Shown: positions 1 to 6,629 of the stretch, piece by piece
How positions within the stretch are numbered: the stretch's first letter is position 1
Layout: every line of letters starts with the position of its first letter
Assembly (NCBI GenBank): GCA_003484235.1
Contig: DNDP01000040.1
Location: 1 to 7,065, forward strand
Reading direction: 5' to 3'
DNA: 7,065 nt
Source of the DNA: Verrucomicrobiales bacterium
GTDB taxonomy: Bacteria; Verrucomicrobiota; Verrucomicrobiia; Limisphaerales; RI-55
Notes under the pieces: model-generated
What the model saw: the letters and a program-made list of their open reading frames with translations, nothing else
Databases searched by the model: none
Told to the model about the DNA's origin: nothing
Position numbers and translations under genes: made by a program

Positions 1-90
1 CCAAGCTCCAGATAAGTATCAATTCACAAGCGCCAAGGAGGCGAGCACTCCCGCGCCATGTTCCGCAGGGGTCAGTCCCGCGTTCCCCGG

Positions 91-2904
91 CTATGGCTGG
101 CAGTAAATGAACAATTGGGAGCCCGGATCGTAACTCCCACCGCCGGGATAGACGTTTGTGTCGGAAAAAGCCGTCCCTCCGAAAATGATCATTCGGGTTC
201 CGGTCCAGACGGCCGAGTGGTATTCCCGCACGGGCGGCGCCAAAAGATCGCTCGTCGGCTCCCAGCGATCCCTGATCGGATCGTATCGGCCGCCCGTCGC
301 GAGAGCGTCCCAGTCTGAGTCCCTCCCGCCCCACACGATCATTTCCCGTCCGGTCCAGACGGCCGTAAACCGGGTCCGCCCTTCGGGAGACCCGGAAGCG
401 GTCATCGCGGACCAATCATCCGTCGCAGGGTCGTAACGGCCCCCGGCGAGAGGATAGTTCAAGATCGTATTGTTGATACCTCCCCAAACCAGCATCTCAG
501 ATCCTGTCCAGACAGCTTGATGGTCAAGACGCCGTTCAGGAGCTTCATAGAGCGTGACGGACACCCAAATGTTGGATTCAGGATTGTAACGGCCACCCGT
601 ATTCAAGGCGCTCGGATTGTTTCCTCCCCAGACAATCATCTCAGTTCCGGTCCATACGGCGCTGGCGTTCCTCCGCGCCTCCGGTGCTCCGGTGGTCGAG
701 ATCAGAGACCAGCCGTCCGTATCCGGATCGTAGCGCCCGCCACCGGCGGCATAGGACGAATTGCCGGCACCCCCCCAGATCAGCATGTGTGTTCCGCTCC
801 AGACGGCCACATGGTTTCTGCGCGCCTCCGGCGTTCCTCGACCAGTGGAGATCGGGGTCCACGTATCGCTGACTGGATCGTAGCGTCCACCGGAATCCAT
901 GGAGCCCCCGATTTCCTCGGCGGCACCCCCCCAAATGATCATTTCGGAACCTGTCCAGACGGCGGTGTGGTCGATCCGCGGGGAGGGGGCGTTGACCGTG
1001 GACAATTCTCGCCAGGTACCCGTCGCCGGATTGTAGCGCCCCCCGTCGTTGTAATAGTCGATCGGCGATTGCCCGCCCCAGACGATGACTTCCGTCCCCG
1101 TCCAGATGGCGGTGTGCTGGTAACGCGGCCTGGGCGACTCCCCACCCTTGATCGGGATCCATGAATCTGTCGCGGGATTGTAGCGACTGCCAGACATGGA
1201 CTTCTGGCCAAAGCCGGCCAGTGAACCGCCCCAGACGATGACCTCCGCGCCGGTCCACACGGCGGAATGCCGGCTCCGTCGATAGGGAGCGCCGTTGGTC
1301 GCGAGCGGCGTCCATGTATTGGTCGTCGGAGAATAGCGTGCGCCGTCATTCACATAGGTCGAGCTGTTCTCCTCCAAACCGCCCCAGACGACCATCTCGT
1401 CCCCGGTCCAGACGGCGCCCGTTTGAATCCGCGGAGTAGGTGCCTGGGTGGTCGGAAGCGGCAACCAAGTATTGGTGTCAGGGTCATAGCGACCACCGTC
1501 GTTACGATACTGCGCCCCGTCTTCGCCCCCCCAGATGAGCATTTCTGTCCCCGTCCAGAACGCATAGTGATCAAAGCGGGCATCCGGTGCCCCGCTGAAC
1601 GGGAGTGCCGCCCACGTGTCGGTCGTCGGATCGTAGCGCGCCCCGTTGCTTTGGGCACCGAATCCATCATTGTATCCGCCCCAAATGAGCATTTCAGACC
1701 CGGTCCAGACGCCGGACTGGCGAAACCGTGCGGTGGGCGCGTTGACGGTGGAAAGCGGAGACCAACTGTCGCTCACCGGATCGTATCGGGCGCCGGAATT
1801 CGCGGCTGGCCCGAAAAACTCTCCGCCACCCCAGATGACCATCTCCGTCCCTGTCCAGACGGCGGAGTGCAAATGTCGCGCTGAGGGAGCGTTGATCGAA
1901 CTGATCGGAGTCCACGTATCGGTGAGCGGATCATAACGGGCCCCATCTCCCGTTTCGTCAAAATCGACTATCCCACCCCAAACCAGCATCTCCGACCCCG
2001 TCCAGACGGCCGAATGAGAGCGCCTTGGGCTGGGTGCGTTGACGAGCGCCATCGGTGCCCACGTCCCCGCCGATGGATCATAGCGCCACCCGCGCCCGCC
2101 TTCTTCGTCAAGGCCTCCCCAGAGAAGCATCTGTGTCCCGGTCCAAACTGCGGTGTGATCGGATCGCGGGCTGGAGCCAAGGGGACTACCAACCGGCAAA
2201 TCTGCCCACCCGTCGTCCGTGACGAATGATCCAAGCTTGATGTAGCCCGCCTCTTCGAGTTCCTCGTTGTGGTCTTTCGTCAGGACAACGCCGCCGATGC
2301 CGGCCAGTCCTCCTGCGACTGCATCGGGCGCCAATGCCTCCACCCCGACCGCCCCGGGGGCAATCTTTTCACTCGTCACAGCGTCTGGGGCGAGGTTCCC
2401 GCTGGTGATGGACTGGGCGGGGACTCCGGCGGCCATCATCGCATAGCCTACCGCCGCGATGCGTTGGTCCGGCGTTAGTTGCTGCACCCCGTGCACGCCA
2501 TCGTCGAACCAAACGCGCAGGAACACTTCCTCGTTTTCGAACACCGTCGCCGGCACGGATGTCATGTGTGGAAGAGATGCATCACCAAGCAGAACTGAAT
2601 AAAGACCGCCCCTGACTGTGAGTTCGACGGCGTTGATGGGCATGCTGCCGGCGGTGCTCGTGTTGTCGTTGCTCCAGTAGGTGGTCGCTCCCGTGGCATC
2701 AACGAGGGCGAAACGAAAAAAGCCAGGGCCATCGAAGACGATTTCCTCGACCGTGACCTGGCCTTGATAATGAATGAGTTGCGGCACCTGCGCCGAAAGG
2801 GGGACTGGCGCCCCGGCGGCGATCCCCAGCAAGGCAAGCGTCTGGAGCATCCTTCGCCCGGTGCACTTCGAAGACAAAAGTGATAAACGGGACATCGCGG
2901 GCAT
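91..2904 (-). CDS. Exported kelch-repeat (beta-propeller) protein
   Basis: Large secreted or surface protein, about 937 residues from the ATG at 2904. Seen: a basic N-terminus (RR at 17-18), a hydrophobic stretch at about 19-36 and a likely signal-peptidase site after LSA (residue 38). Residues about 43-160 form a beta-rich domain beginning LIHYQG, followed by a 10-residue-period APDAV/APGAV repeat (170-196). From about residue 245 to the end there are 14 kelch-like repeats, each with an AVWTGxEMxxWGG core, then GRYDPxTDxW. The GG, Y and W positions match the kelch signature, so one or two beta-propellers are expected. I see no catalytic motif, PEP-CTERM signal, LPXTG or obvious sorting domain; the protein ends FIYCQP. 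The start is uncertain: the frame stays open to a TTG at 3030, with further ATGs at 3015, 2943 and 2895, and none has a convincing Shine-Dalgarno. I chose 2904 because it gives a normal-length signal peptide. Role unknown; carbohydrate or surface binding is a guess. It is divergent from its neighbours in orientation. Confidence 0.85.
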   Translation of the reverse strand: MPAMSRLSLLSSKCTGRRMLQTLALLGIAAGAPVPLSAQVPQLIHYQGQVTVEEIVFDGPGFFRFALVDATGATTYWSNDNTSTAGSMPINAVELTVRGGLYSVLLGDASLPHMTSVPATVFENEEVFLRVWFDDGVHGVQQLTPDQRIAAVGYAMMAAGVPAQSITSGNLAPDAVTSEKIAPGAVGVEALAPDAVAGGLAGIGGVVLTKDHNEELEEAGYIKLGSFVTDDGWADLPVGSPLGSSPRSDHTAVWTGTQMLLWGGLDEEGGRGWRYDPSAGTWAPMALVNAPSPRRSHSAVWTGSEMLVWGGIVDFDETGDGARYDPLTDTWTPISSINAPSARHLHSAVWTGTEMVIWGGGEFFGPAANSGARYDPVSDSWSPLSTVNAPTARFRQSGVWTGSEMLIWGGYNDGFGAQSNGARYDPTTDTWAALPFSGAPDARFDHYAFWTGTEMLIWGGEDGAQYRNDGGRYDPDTNTWLPLPTTQAPTPRIQTGAVWTGDEMVVWGGLEENSSTYVNDGARYSPTTNTWTPLATNGAPYRRSRHSAVWTGAEVIVWGGSLAGFGQKSMSGSRYNPATDSWIPIKGGESPRPRYQHTAIWTGTEVIVWGGQSPIDYYNDGGRYNPATGTWRELSTVNAPSPRIDHTAVWTGSEMIIWGGAAEEIGGSMDSGGRYDPVSDTWTPISTGRGTPEARRNHVAVWSGTHMLIWGGAGNSSYAAGGGRYDPDTDGWSLISTTGAPEARRNASAVWTGTEMIVWGGNNPSALNTGGRYNPESNIWVSVTLYEAPERRLDHQAVWTGSEMLVWGGINNTILNYPLAGGRYDPATDDWSAMTASGSPEGRTRFTAVWTGREMIVWGGRDSDWDALATGGRYDPIRDRWEPTSDLLAPPVREYHSAVWTGTRMIIFGGTAFSDTNVYPGGGSYDPGSQLFIYCQP
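94..2180 (-). repeat. Tandem array of 14 kelch-type coding repeats
   Basis: Fourteen degenerate tandem copies lie inside the exported protein gene. On the plus strand the anchor GTCCAGAC, or a close variant, occurs at 203, 353, 506, 650, 797, 953, 1100, 1253, 1406, 1553, 1703, 1853, 2000 and 2141. Spacings are 141-156 bases, mean about 149, and every one is a multiple of three, so all indels between copies preserve the frame. Each unit encodes about 50 residues with a conserved VWTG..M..WGG strand and an RYDP...W strand. Limits are approximate because the first blade has a divergent beginning. No two copies look identical over a long stretch, so this is an old, diverged array and not a recent expansion. 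Confidence 0.9.
2311..2409 (-). repeat. Short 10-residue-period stalk repeat (APDAV/APGAV)
   Basis: Between the N-terminal domain and the kelch array the protein reads LAPDAV, IAPGAV, LAPDAV at residues 171, 181 and 191 (numbered from the 2904 start), an exact 10-residue period. Such IAPGAV-type repeats are often seen as rigid linkers or stalks in tail-fibre-like and exported surface proteins. That the segment acts as a spacer holding the propellers away from the N-terminal domain is inference. Confidence 0.6.
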
Positions 2905-3221
2905 TATAGGAAGTGATTCTCGTCGAACCAGTGCGTTTTGCATCGGCACAAACTCGCCATAGTCAGAGCCTCTCCCGTCCAGCTGGCCGTATTGCTCGGT
3001 TCTCGAATCTCTCATCGTGGCGCCGAACAATTTCGCGACGGTCCCTCCCGGGGTGCGGCCCCTTTATCGCAGTGACTACTGACAACTCTGATCCTTTTCG
3101 CAGCCAAAAGTGGTTCCGCAATACATTGCTTTCGACAGCGGATATCCAGATCACGAGATTCCCGCACACCGAATTTTCAGCTAACGGCTTTCGGTCTCAA
3201 CAGTTACCCGAGCCCCATTGA
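2905..3221. other. Gap without a recognised gene, between the kelch gene and the sulfatase remnant
   Basis: About 317 bases. The left part (2905-3030) is open in the kelch frame and might be coding if an earlier start is used. The right part is AT-richer: I count 79 G+C in 160 bases over 3061-3220, about 49%, against 80 in 120 (about 67%) over 3241-3360. On the minus strand TATAAT occurs at 2908-2903, a possible -10 box for the kelch gene but with no good -35 partner. I see no tRNA, no transposase remnant and no clear terminator. A plus-strand frame of 102 codons ending at 3221 is open but resembles nothing I recognise. The kelch promoter should lie somewhere here. Confidence 0.5.
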
Positions 3222-3803
3222 GTGCAGGTGCTCGACCATCTCAAGGAGCGCGGGCTGCGACAGGACACGATCGTGATCTTCCAGTCGGACCACGGGCATT
3301 CGACCGAGGAACGGGCGCATTTCGGCGGGGGCAGTGCTGGGCCGTACCGCGGCGAGAAGTTCAGCCTGTTCGAGGGCGGCATCCGCGTGCCGGCGATCAT
3401 CTCGTGGCCGGCAACGTTGCCCGCCGGCGAAACGCGCGACCAGTTCGCGACCGGCTGCGACTGGTTTCCGACGATCCTGCAATTGACCCACACGCGTCCG
3501 GGCCGGGAGGCGATCGATGGCCAAAGCCTGTTTCCAGTCCTCTGGGCGGAGACGGCGCCAAGTCCACACCGGGTGTTTCACTGGGCATCGGGCGGCGGCC
3601 GCGACAACCGGCAATGGGCCGTCCGCGAAGGCGACTGGAAACTCGTGGTGAACGGTCGCGGAACGGAGGCGGGCGACAAGGTGTTCCTCAGCAACCTCGC
3701 GGAGTCGGTGACGGAAAAGGTGAACGTCGCCGCCGGGCACCCCGACATGGTCGAGCGCCTGACAAAGCTGCACGAGGAATGGGCCGCCGAGTTGGGGGAG
3801 TAG
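3222..3803 (+). pseudogene. Sulfatase, C-terminal fragment (5'-truncated)
   Basis: C-terminal 193 residues of an arylsulfatase-type enzyme (alkaline-phosphatase superfamily). Such enzymes hydrolyse sulfate esters, often on polysaccharides, and are usually about 450-550 residues. Seen: TIVIFQSDHGHSTEE with the DHG of the metal-binding region (residues 23-25), then GPYRGEKFSLFEGGIRVPAI with the conserved Lys (46) and EGGIRVP (51-57), then the ATGCDWFPTIL helix and the REGDWKLV strand near the C-terminus. Missing: the N-terminal half with the C/S-X-P-S-R formylglycine signature and the first metal-site aspartates. A TGA at 3219-3221 directly precedes the first sulfatase-like codon, a GTG, and upstream sequence in all three forward frames does not look like sulfatase. 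Without the catalytic residue it cannot be an active sulfatase, so I call it a remnant. The stop at 3801-3803 is natural. It could in principle be expressed as a short protein from GTG 3222, but no ribosome binding site is visible. Confidence 0.8.
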
Positions 3804-3914
3804 GCGCCACGTCCTGCGGATTGCCGGCACCCCAAGAGAAGGCTTCCCATGCCCCGGGCGCTTGTTTAATTTTTCGCCTCGCATCCATTGAGTTCAACCG
3901 CCTAAAGACGCCCT

Positions 3915-4952
3915 ATGAGCCAAGCAACGCATTCCTCCCCGAAACTTCACAACGCCATGTGGCCCGGCCTCGTCGGCAAGGGCGACGGCGAAGGCCAGGA
4001 ACCGCCGATCAGCCTCGAGAAGATGCTCGACCTGACCGCCGCGGCGAACGTCAACGGCCGGAAGTTCGAGGGCATCGATTACTTCCTCTTCCTTCCGCAT
4101 ACCGACCCCAACGCCAGCGACGACGAACTCAAGAAGATCGCCGACTTGATCGCCGCCAAGGGGTTTGCGGTTGGTTCTCTCGTGGCGCCCGTCTGGCCCG
4201 GCACGGTGGGAGATTCGGCGATGGGCGACGACGCGCAACGGAAGAAGTTTCTCGACGCCGTGAAGGTCGGCTGCCGGATCGCGAAGGTCTTCAACGCCCA
4301 CGGCGTGCGGAAGTACGGCGTGATCCGCATCGACTCCGCCGAGTTTGGCGTGGCGAAGTGGCGCGAAGACGCCAAGGCGAACACCGCGAAGATCGTTTCC
4401 ACGTTCAAGGAGGCCGCAAAGATCGCCGCCGACCACGGCGAGCGTCTCGCCGCCGAGGGCGAGATCTGCTGGGCGGGCATGCATTCGTGGAAGGACATGC
4501 TCGACGTGCTGGAAGGCGTCGGCATGCCGGAAGCGCTGGGGTTTCAGGCGGACCTCGCACACACCTATCTCTACCTCATGGGCTACAACGCCCCCGAGCA
4601 CGCCCTCCTCAAGCCCGGTTACAGCGACGCCGAGTTCTGGGCCGCCTACGAGAAGATGACCGACAAGCTGCGCCCATGGACGATCGACTTCCACGTCGCG
4701 CAGAACGACGGCAACGTCCACGGCGCCGGGGCGCACGACAAGACCGGCAAGCATTGTCCGGCGGACGATCCAAACGGCAAGCTCGACATCGTCAAATGCG
4801 CAGATTACTGGCTCAAGGATGCCCCCAAACGCGGCATCAAGCACATCTGCTGGGACGGTTGCATGTTCCCGAACGCGATGCTCGAAACGCCCGCCACCTG
4901 GAACACCATCCTCGGCAAGATGATCGAAGTCCGCAACGCGCACGGGTGGTGA
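3915..4952 (+). CDS. Sugar phosphate isomerase/epimerase-like TIM-barrel protein
   Basis: A 345-residue protein of the xylose-isomerase-like TIM-barrel superfamily (AP endonuclease 2 type), cytoplasmic since no signal peptide is seen. These enzymes use a divalent metal to isomerise, epimerise or dehydrate sugars and inositols. Seen: barrel strands such as FEGIDYFLF (51-59) and AVGSLVAPVW (85-94). Candidate metal ligands at strand ends are Glu183 in AEGEICWAG, Asp213/His216 in QADLAHTYLY, Asp258/His260 in IDFHVAQND and Asp314 in ICWDGC. Length is slightly above the usual 270-320 for the fold. The ATG at 3915 lacks a Shine-Dalgarno, but no better start follows before the conserved region. It lies 111 bases after the sulfatase remnant. 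Leaving out the inverted-repeat-bounded insert, it is 17 bases before an oxidoreductase, suggesting a two-gene catabolic operon. The exact substrate cannot be told from sequence; assignment to the superfamily is fairly secure. Confidence 0.85.
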   Translation: MSQATHSSPKLHNAMWPGLVGKGDGEGQEPPISLEKMLDLTAAANVNGRKFEGIDYFLFLPHTDPNASDDELKKIADLIAAKGFAVGSLVAPVWPGTVGDSAMGDDAQRKKFLDAVKVGCRIAKVFNAHGVRKYGVIRIDSAEFGVAKWREDAKANTAKIVSTFKEAAKIAADHGERLAAEGEICWAGMHSWKDMLDVLEGVGMPEALGFQADLAHTYLYLMGYNAPEHALLKPGYSDAEFWAAYEKMTDKLRPWTIDFHVAQNDGNVHGAGAHDKTGKHCPADDPNGKLDIVKCADYWLKDAPKRGIKHICWDGCMFPNAMLETPATWNTILGKMIEVRNAHGW

Positions 4953-4957
4953 GGATT

Positions 4958-4975
4958 GGCCACGATAAGGCACAA
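4958..4975 (+). repeat. Left arm of inverted repeat flanking the GxxExxY gene
   Basis: GGCCACGATAAGGCACAA. The reverse complement of 5416-5433 is GGCCACAAGAAGGCACAA, so the two 18-base arms match at 16 positions. This arm begins 5 bases after the isomerase stop codon. Inside it the sequence goes on with CACAA-type short repeats (GGAACACAAAAC) up to the Shine-Dalgarno of the small gene. Confidence 0.8.
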
Positions 4976-4987
4976 GGAACACAAAAC

Positions 4988-4994
4988 GGAGGAG
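4988..4994 (+). promoter_or_regulatory. Ribosome binding site of the GxxExxY gene
   Basis: GGAGGAG, whose GGAGG ends 4 bases before the ATG at 4997. It fixes the start of the small gene. It is the only strong Shine-Dalgarno before any plus-strand gene in the window. Confidence 0.7.
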
Positions 4995-4996
4995 CC

Positions 4997-5401
4997 ATGG
5001 ACATATTCCAACTATGTGATGTGGTGCGGGAGGCGGGTTTTGCGGCGCGGCGGTTTCTGAGAAGCGGGCATCTGGAAAAAATCTACGAAAACTCGCTCGC
5101 CAATCGATTGCGCAAGGCCGGCATCTCCGTCCGCCAACAGCATCCGTTGCAGGTTCTTGACGAGGACGGTGCGATTCTCGGCGACTTCTATGCCGATCTG
5201 TTCGTTGACGACAGATTGATCATCGAACTGAAAGCAGTCCGCACATTGGCGGACGAGCATATTGCTCAGTTGCTGGGTTACCTCCGTGCGTCGCGCGTCG
5301 AGCACGGATTGCTGATCAACTTCGGCGCGCCCAAGTATCAAATCCGAAAGTTCATCCTCAACGACGCCATTCAAGGCAACCACCGGGGACTTGATTTGTA
5401 A
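4997..5401 (+). CDS. GxxExxY family protein (PD-(D/E)XK nuclease-like)
   Basis: A small cytoplasmic protein of 134 residues, the normal size for the GxxExxY family. Seen: the family motif GHLEKIY (24-30), then GDFYADLFVDDRLIIELKAV (62-81), which carries a PD-(D/E)XK-like core of Asp67, Glu77 and Lys79. Next come HIAQLLGYLRAS (88-99), where a Gln follows the active-site strand, and GLLINFG near the C-terminus. The family is distantly related to PD-(D/E)XK nucleases and is known, for example, from intervening sequences in 23S rRNA genes; its biochemical role is not established. The start is secured by GGAGGAG just upstream. The gene begins 44 bases after the isomerase stop and ends 44 bases before the oxidoreductase start, and it is enclosed by an 18-base inverted repeat. 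Its function does not fit the sugar-metabolic neighbours, so I read it as a passenger or selfish insert. Family assignment is firm; nuclease activity is only likely. Confidence 0.92.
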   Translation: MDIFQLCDVVREAGFAARRFLRSGHLEKIYENSLANRLRKAGISVRQQHPLQVLDEDGAILGDFYADLFVDDRLIIELKAVRTLADEHIAQLLGYLRASRVEHGLLINFGAPKYQIRKFILNDAIQGNHRGLDL

Positions 5402-5415
5402 TCCCCCTGTGGATT

Positions 5416-5433
5416 TTGTGCCTTCTTGTGGCC
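5416..5433 (-). repeat. Right arm of inverted repeat flanking the GxxExxY gene
   Basis: TTGTGCCTTCTTGTGGCC on the plus strand, pairing with 4958-4975 at 16 of 18 positions; the mismatches are at the seventh and ninth bases of the arm counted from the outer end. It begins 14 bases after the small gene's stop codon and ends 12 bases before the oxidoreductase ATG. The similarity does not extend clearly beyond these limits in either direction. Confidence 0.8.
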
Positions 5434-5445
5434 TAACAGAAAACT

Positions 5446-6597
5446 ATGCCAAAGAAACAAATCCGCATTGGTCTCATCGGCTACAGCTTCATGGGCCGCG
5501 CCCATAGCAATGCCTTCCACCAGGTCAACCACTTCTTCCCCTCGAAGTACGAACTCGTCCCGCAGGCGGTCTGCGGCCGCGACGCGAAGAAAGTGAAGGA
5601 ATTCGCCGACCGCTGGGGCTATGCCTCGACCGAGACCGACTGGAAGAAGCTCATCGCCCGCGACGACATCGACCTCATCGACGTCGCCACGCCGAACAAC
5701 CTGCACCACGACCAGGTGATCGCCGCGGCCCAGGCCGGCAAGATGATCTGGTGCGAGAAACCGCTCGCCCGCACCGGCAAGGAAGCCGAGGACATGGTCA
5801 AGGCCGTCGCCAAGGCGAAGGTGCCGAACATGGTCTGGTACAATTACCGGCGTTGCCCGGCAGTCACGCTCGCGAAGCAGATCATCGACTCCGGCAAGCT
5901 CGGGAAGATCTTTCATTACCGCGCGAACTTCCTGCAGGACTGGACGATCAGCCCCGAACTGCCGCAGGGCGGCACCGGCTTGTGGCGCCTCGATGCCAAG
6001 GTCGCCGGTTCCGGCGTCACCGGCGATCTGCTTGCCCACTGCATCGACACCGCGCTCTGGCTGAACGGCGACATCGCGGACGTCACCGCGATGACCGAGA
6101 CGTTCATCAAGGAGCGCACCCACAGCGAGACCGGCAAGAAGCAGAAGGTCTCGATCGACGACGCGTGCTCGTTCATGTGCCGTTTCAAGAACGGCTCGCT
6201 CGGCCTGTTTGAATCGACCCGCTACGCGCGCGGCCACAAGGCGCTCTACACGTTCGAGATCAACGGCGAACACATGTCGCTCAAGTGGGACCTCCACGAT
6301 CTCCATCGTCTGCAGATCTTCGATCACAAGGACGACGGCACCGAGCGCGGCTGGAAGAGCGTCCACGTCAGCGACGGCGATCATCCCTACTGCGGCAACT
6401 GGTGGGTGCCCGGCCTGCAGCTCGGCTACGAACACAGCTTCACGCACGCGATCGTCGAGTTCCTGGCGTGTCTCGACAAGCGCAAGAAGCCGACCCCGAG
6501 CTTCAAGGACGGACTGGCCACCGATTACGTGGTGGACGCCGTGCTCGGTTCGGCCAAAACCAGGAAGTGGACCAAGGTCAAGCAGGTGAAACGCTGA
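5446..6597 (+). CDS. Gfo/Idh/MocA family NAD(P)-dependent oxidoreductase
   Basis: A 383-residue cytoplasmic dehydrogenase, usual length for the family, which oxidises or reduces sugars, inositols and related polyols with NAD(P). Seen: an N-terminal Rossmann nucleotide-binding loop GLIGYSFMGRAH (9-20), the DLIDVATPNNLHHD strand (76-89), the EKPLA motif (104-108) with the catalytic-region Lys105, and the C-terminal-domain motif GDLLAHCIDTALWL (193-206) with Asp194, His198 and Asp201 at the usual active-site positions. There is no Tat signal, unlike many exported relatives in Planctomycetota and Verrucomicrobiota, so it should act in the cytoplasm. The start at 5446 gives an N-terminus that fits the Rossmann fold, although no Shine-Dalgarno precedes it. 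It probably works with the TIM-barrel isomerase upstream on one substrate, as such gene pairs are common. The substrate cannot be named from sequence. A strong hairpin follows 32 bases after the stop. Confidence 0.93.
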   Translation: MPKKQIRIGLIGYSFMGRAHSNAFHQVNHFFPSKYELVPQAVCGRDAKKVKEFADRWGYASTETDWKKLIARDDIDLIDVATPNNLHHDQVIAAAQAGKMIWCEKPLARTGKEAEDMVKAVAKAKVPNMVWYNYRRCPAVTLAKQIIDSGKLGKIFHYRANFLQDWTISPELPQGGTGLWRLDAKVAGSGVTGDLLAHCIDTALWLNGDIADVTAMTETFIKERTHSETGKKQKVSIDDACSFMCRFKNGSLGLFESTRYARGHKALYTFEINGEHMSLKWDLHDLHRLQIFDHKDDGTERGWKSVHVSDGDHPYCGNWWVPGLQLGYEHSFTHAIVEFLACLDKRKKPTPSFKDGLATDYVVDAVLGSAKTRKWTKVKQVKR

Positions 6598-6629
6598 CCG
6601 CAGCCGGCGGCAGCCTGCGACGTCTTACA

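Larger units (their letters stand above)
4958..5433 (+). mobile_element. Putative 476-bp inverted-repeat cassette carrying a GxxExxY gene
   Basis: Bounded by 18-base inverted repeats at both ends, with one gene (4997-5401) filling nearly all of the interior. It sits between two metabolic genes that would be 17 bases apart without it (5 bases left, 12 bases right). There is no transposase inside, so it would need to be moved in trans or by another mechanism, and I see no clear target-site duplication (left flank ends GGATT, right flank begins TAACA). The gene inside has a strong Shine-Dalgarno while both neighbours lack one, which supports a separate origin. That it is or was mobile is inference from this structure. 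Confidence 0.5.

Noticed and set aside
641..1315. Antisense and alternate frames within the kelch array (such as 641-1315 and 1267-1884) with repeated Arg-rich motifs
   Set aside because: Their internal repetition only copies the 150-base kelch repeat in another frame.
203..2148. Regularly spaced GTCCAGAC motifs, considered as CRISPR or iterons
   Set aside because: The spacing of about 150 bases is always a multiple of three and the motif encodes the conserved VWTG strand of each kelch repeat, so it is a coding repeat and not a CRISPR array or replication iteron.
2913..3221. 102-codon plus-strand frame ending exactly at the stop before the sulfatase fragment
   Set aside because: It overlaps the kelch 5' region antisense, has no motif, no ribosome binding site and no similarity to the missing sulfatase N-terminus. 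I treat it as chance.
3894..4982. Long antisense frame (362 codons) opposite the isomerase
   Set aside because: It mirrors the codon periodicity of the real gene, has low-complexity Val/Asp/Glu-rich content and no recognisable domain.
3218..5401. A single 727-codon plus-strand frame from a TTG that runs into the GxxExxY gene, suggesting a fusion protein
   Set aside because: Its first 590 or so codons run out of frame through the sulfatase fragment and the isomerase and give an Arg/Gly-rich sequence typical of shadow frames in GC-rich DNA. Only the last 134 codons, with their own ribosome binding site, look like protein.
5371..6447. Long antisense frame (358 codons) opposite the oxidoreductase
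   Set aside because: Same kind of GC-rich shadow; the plus-strand Rossmann and EKP motifs make the other strand the coding one.
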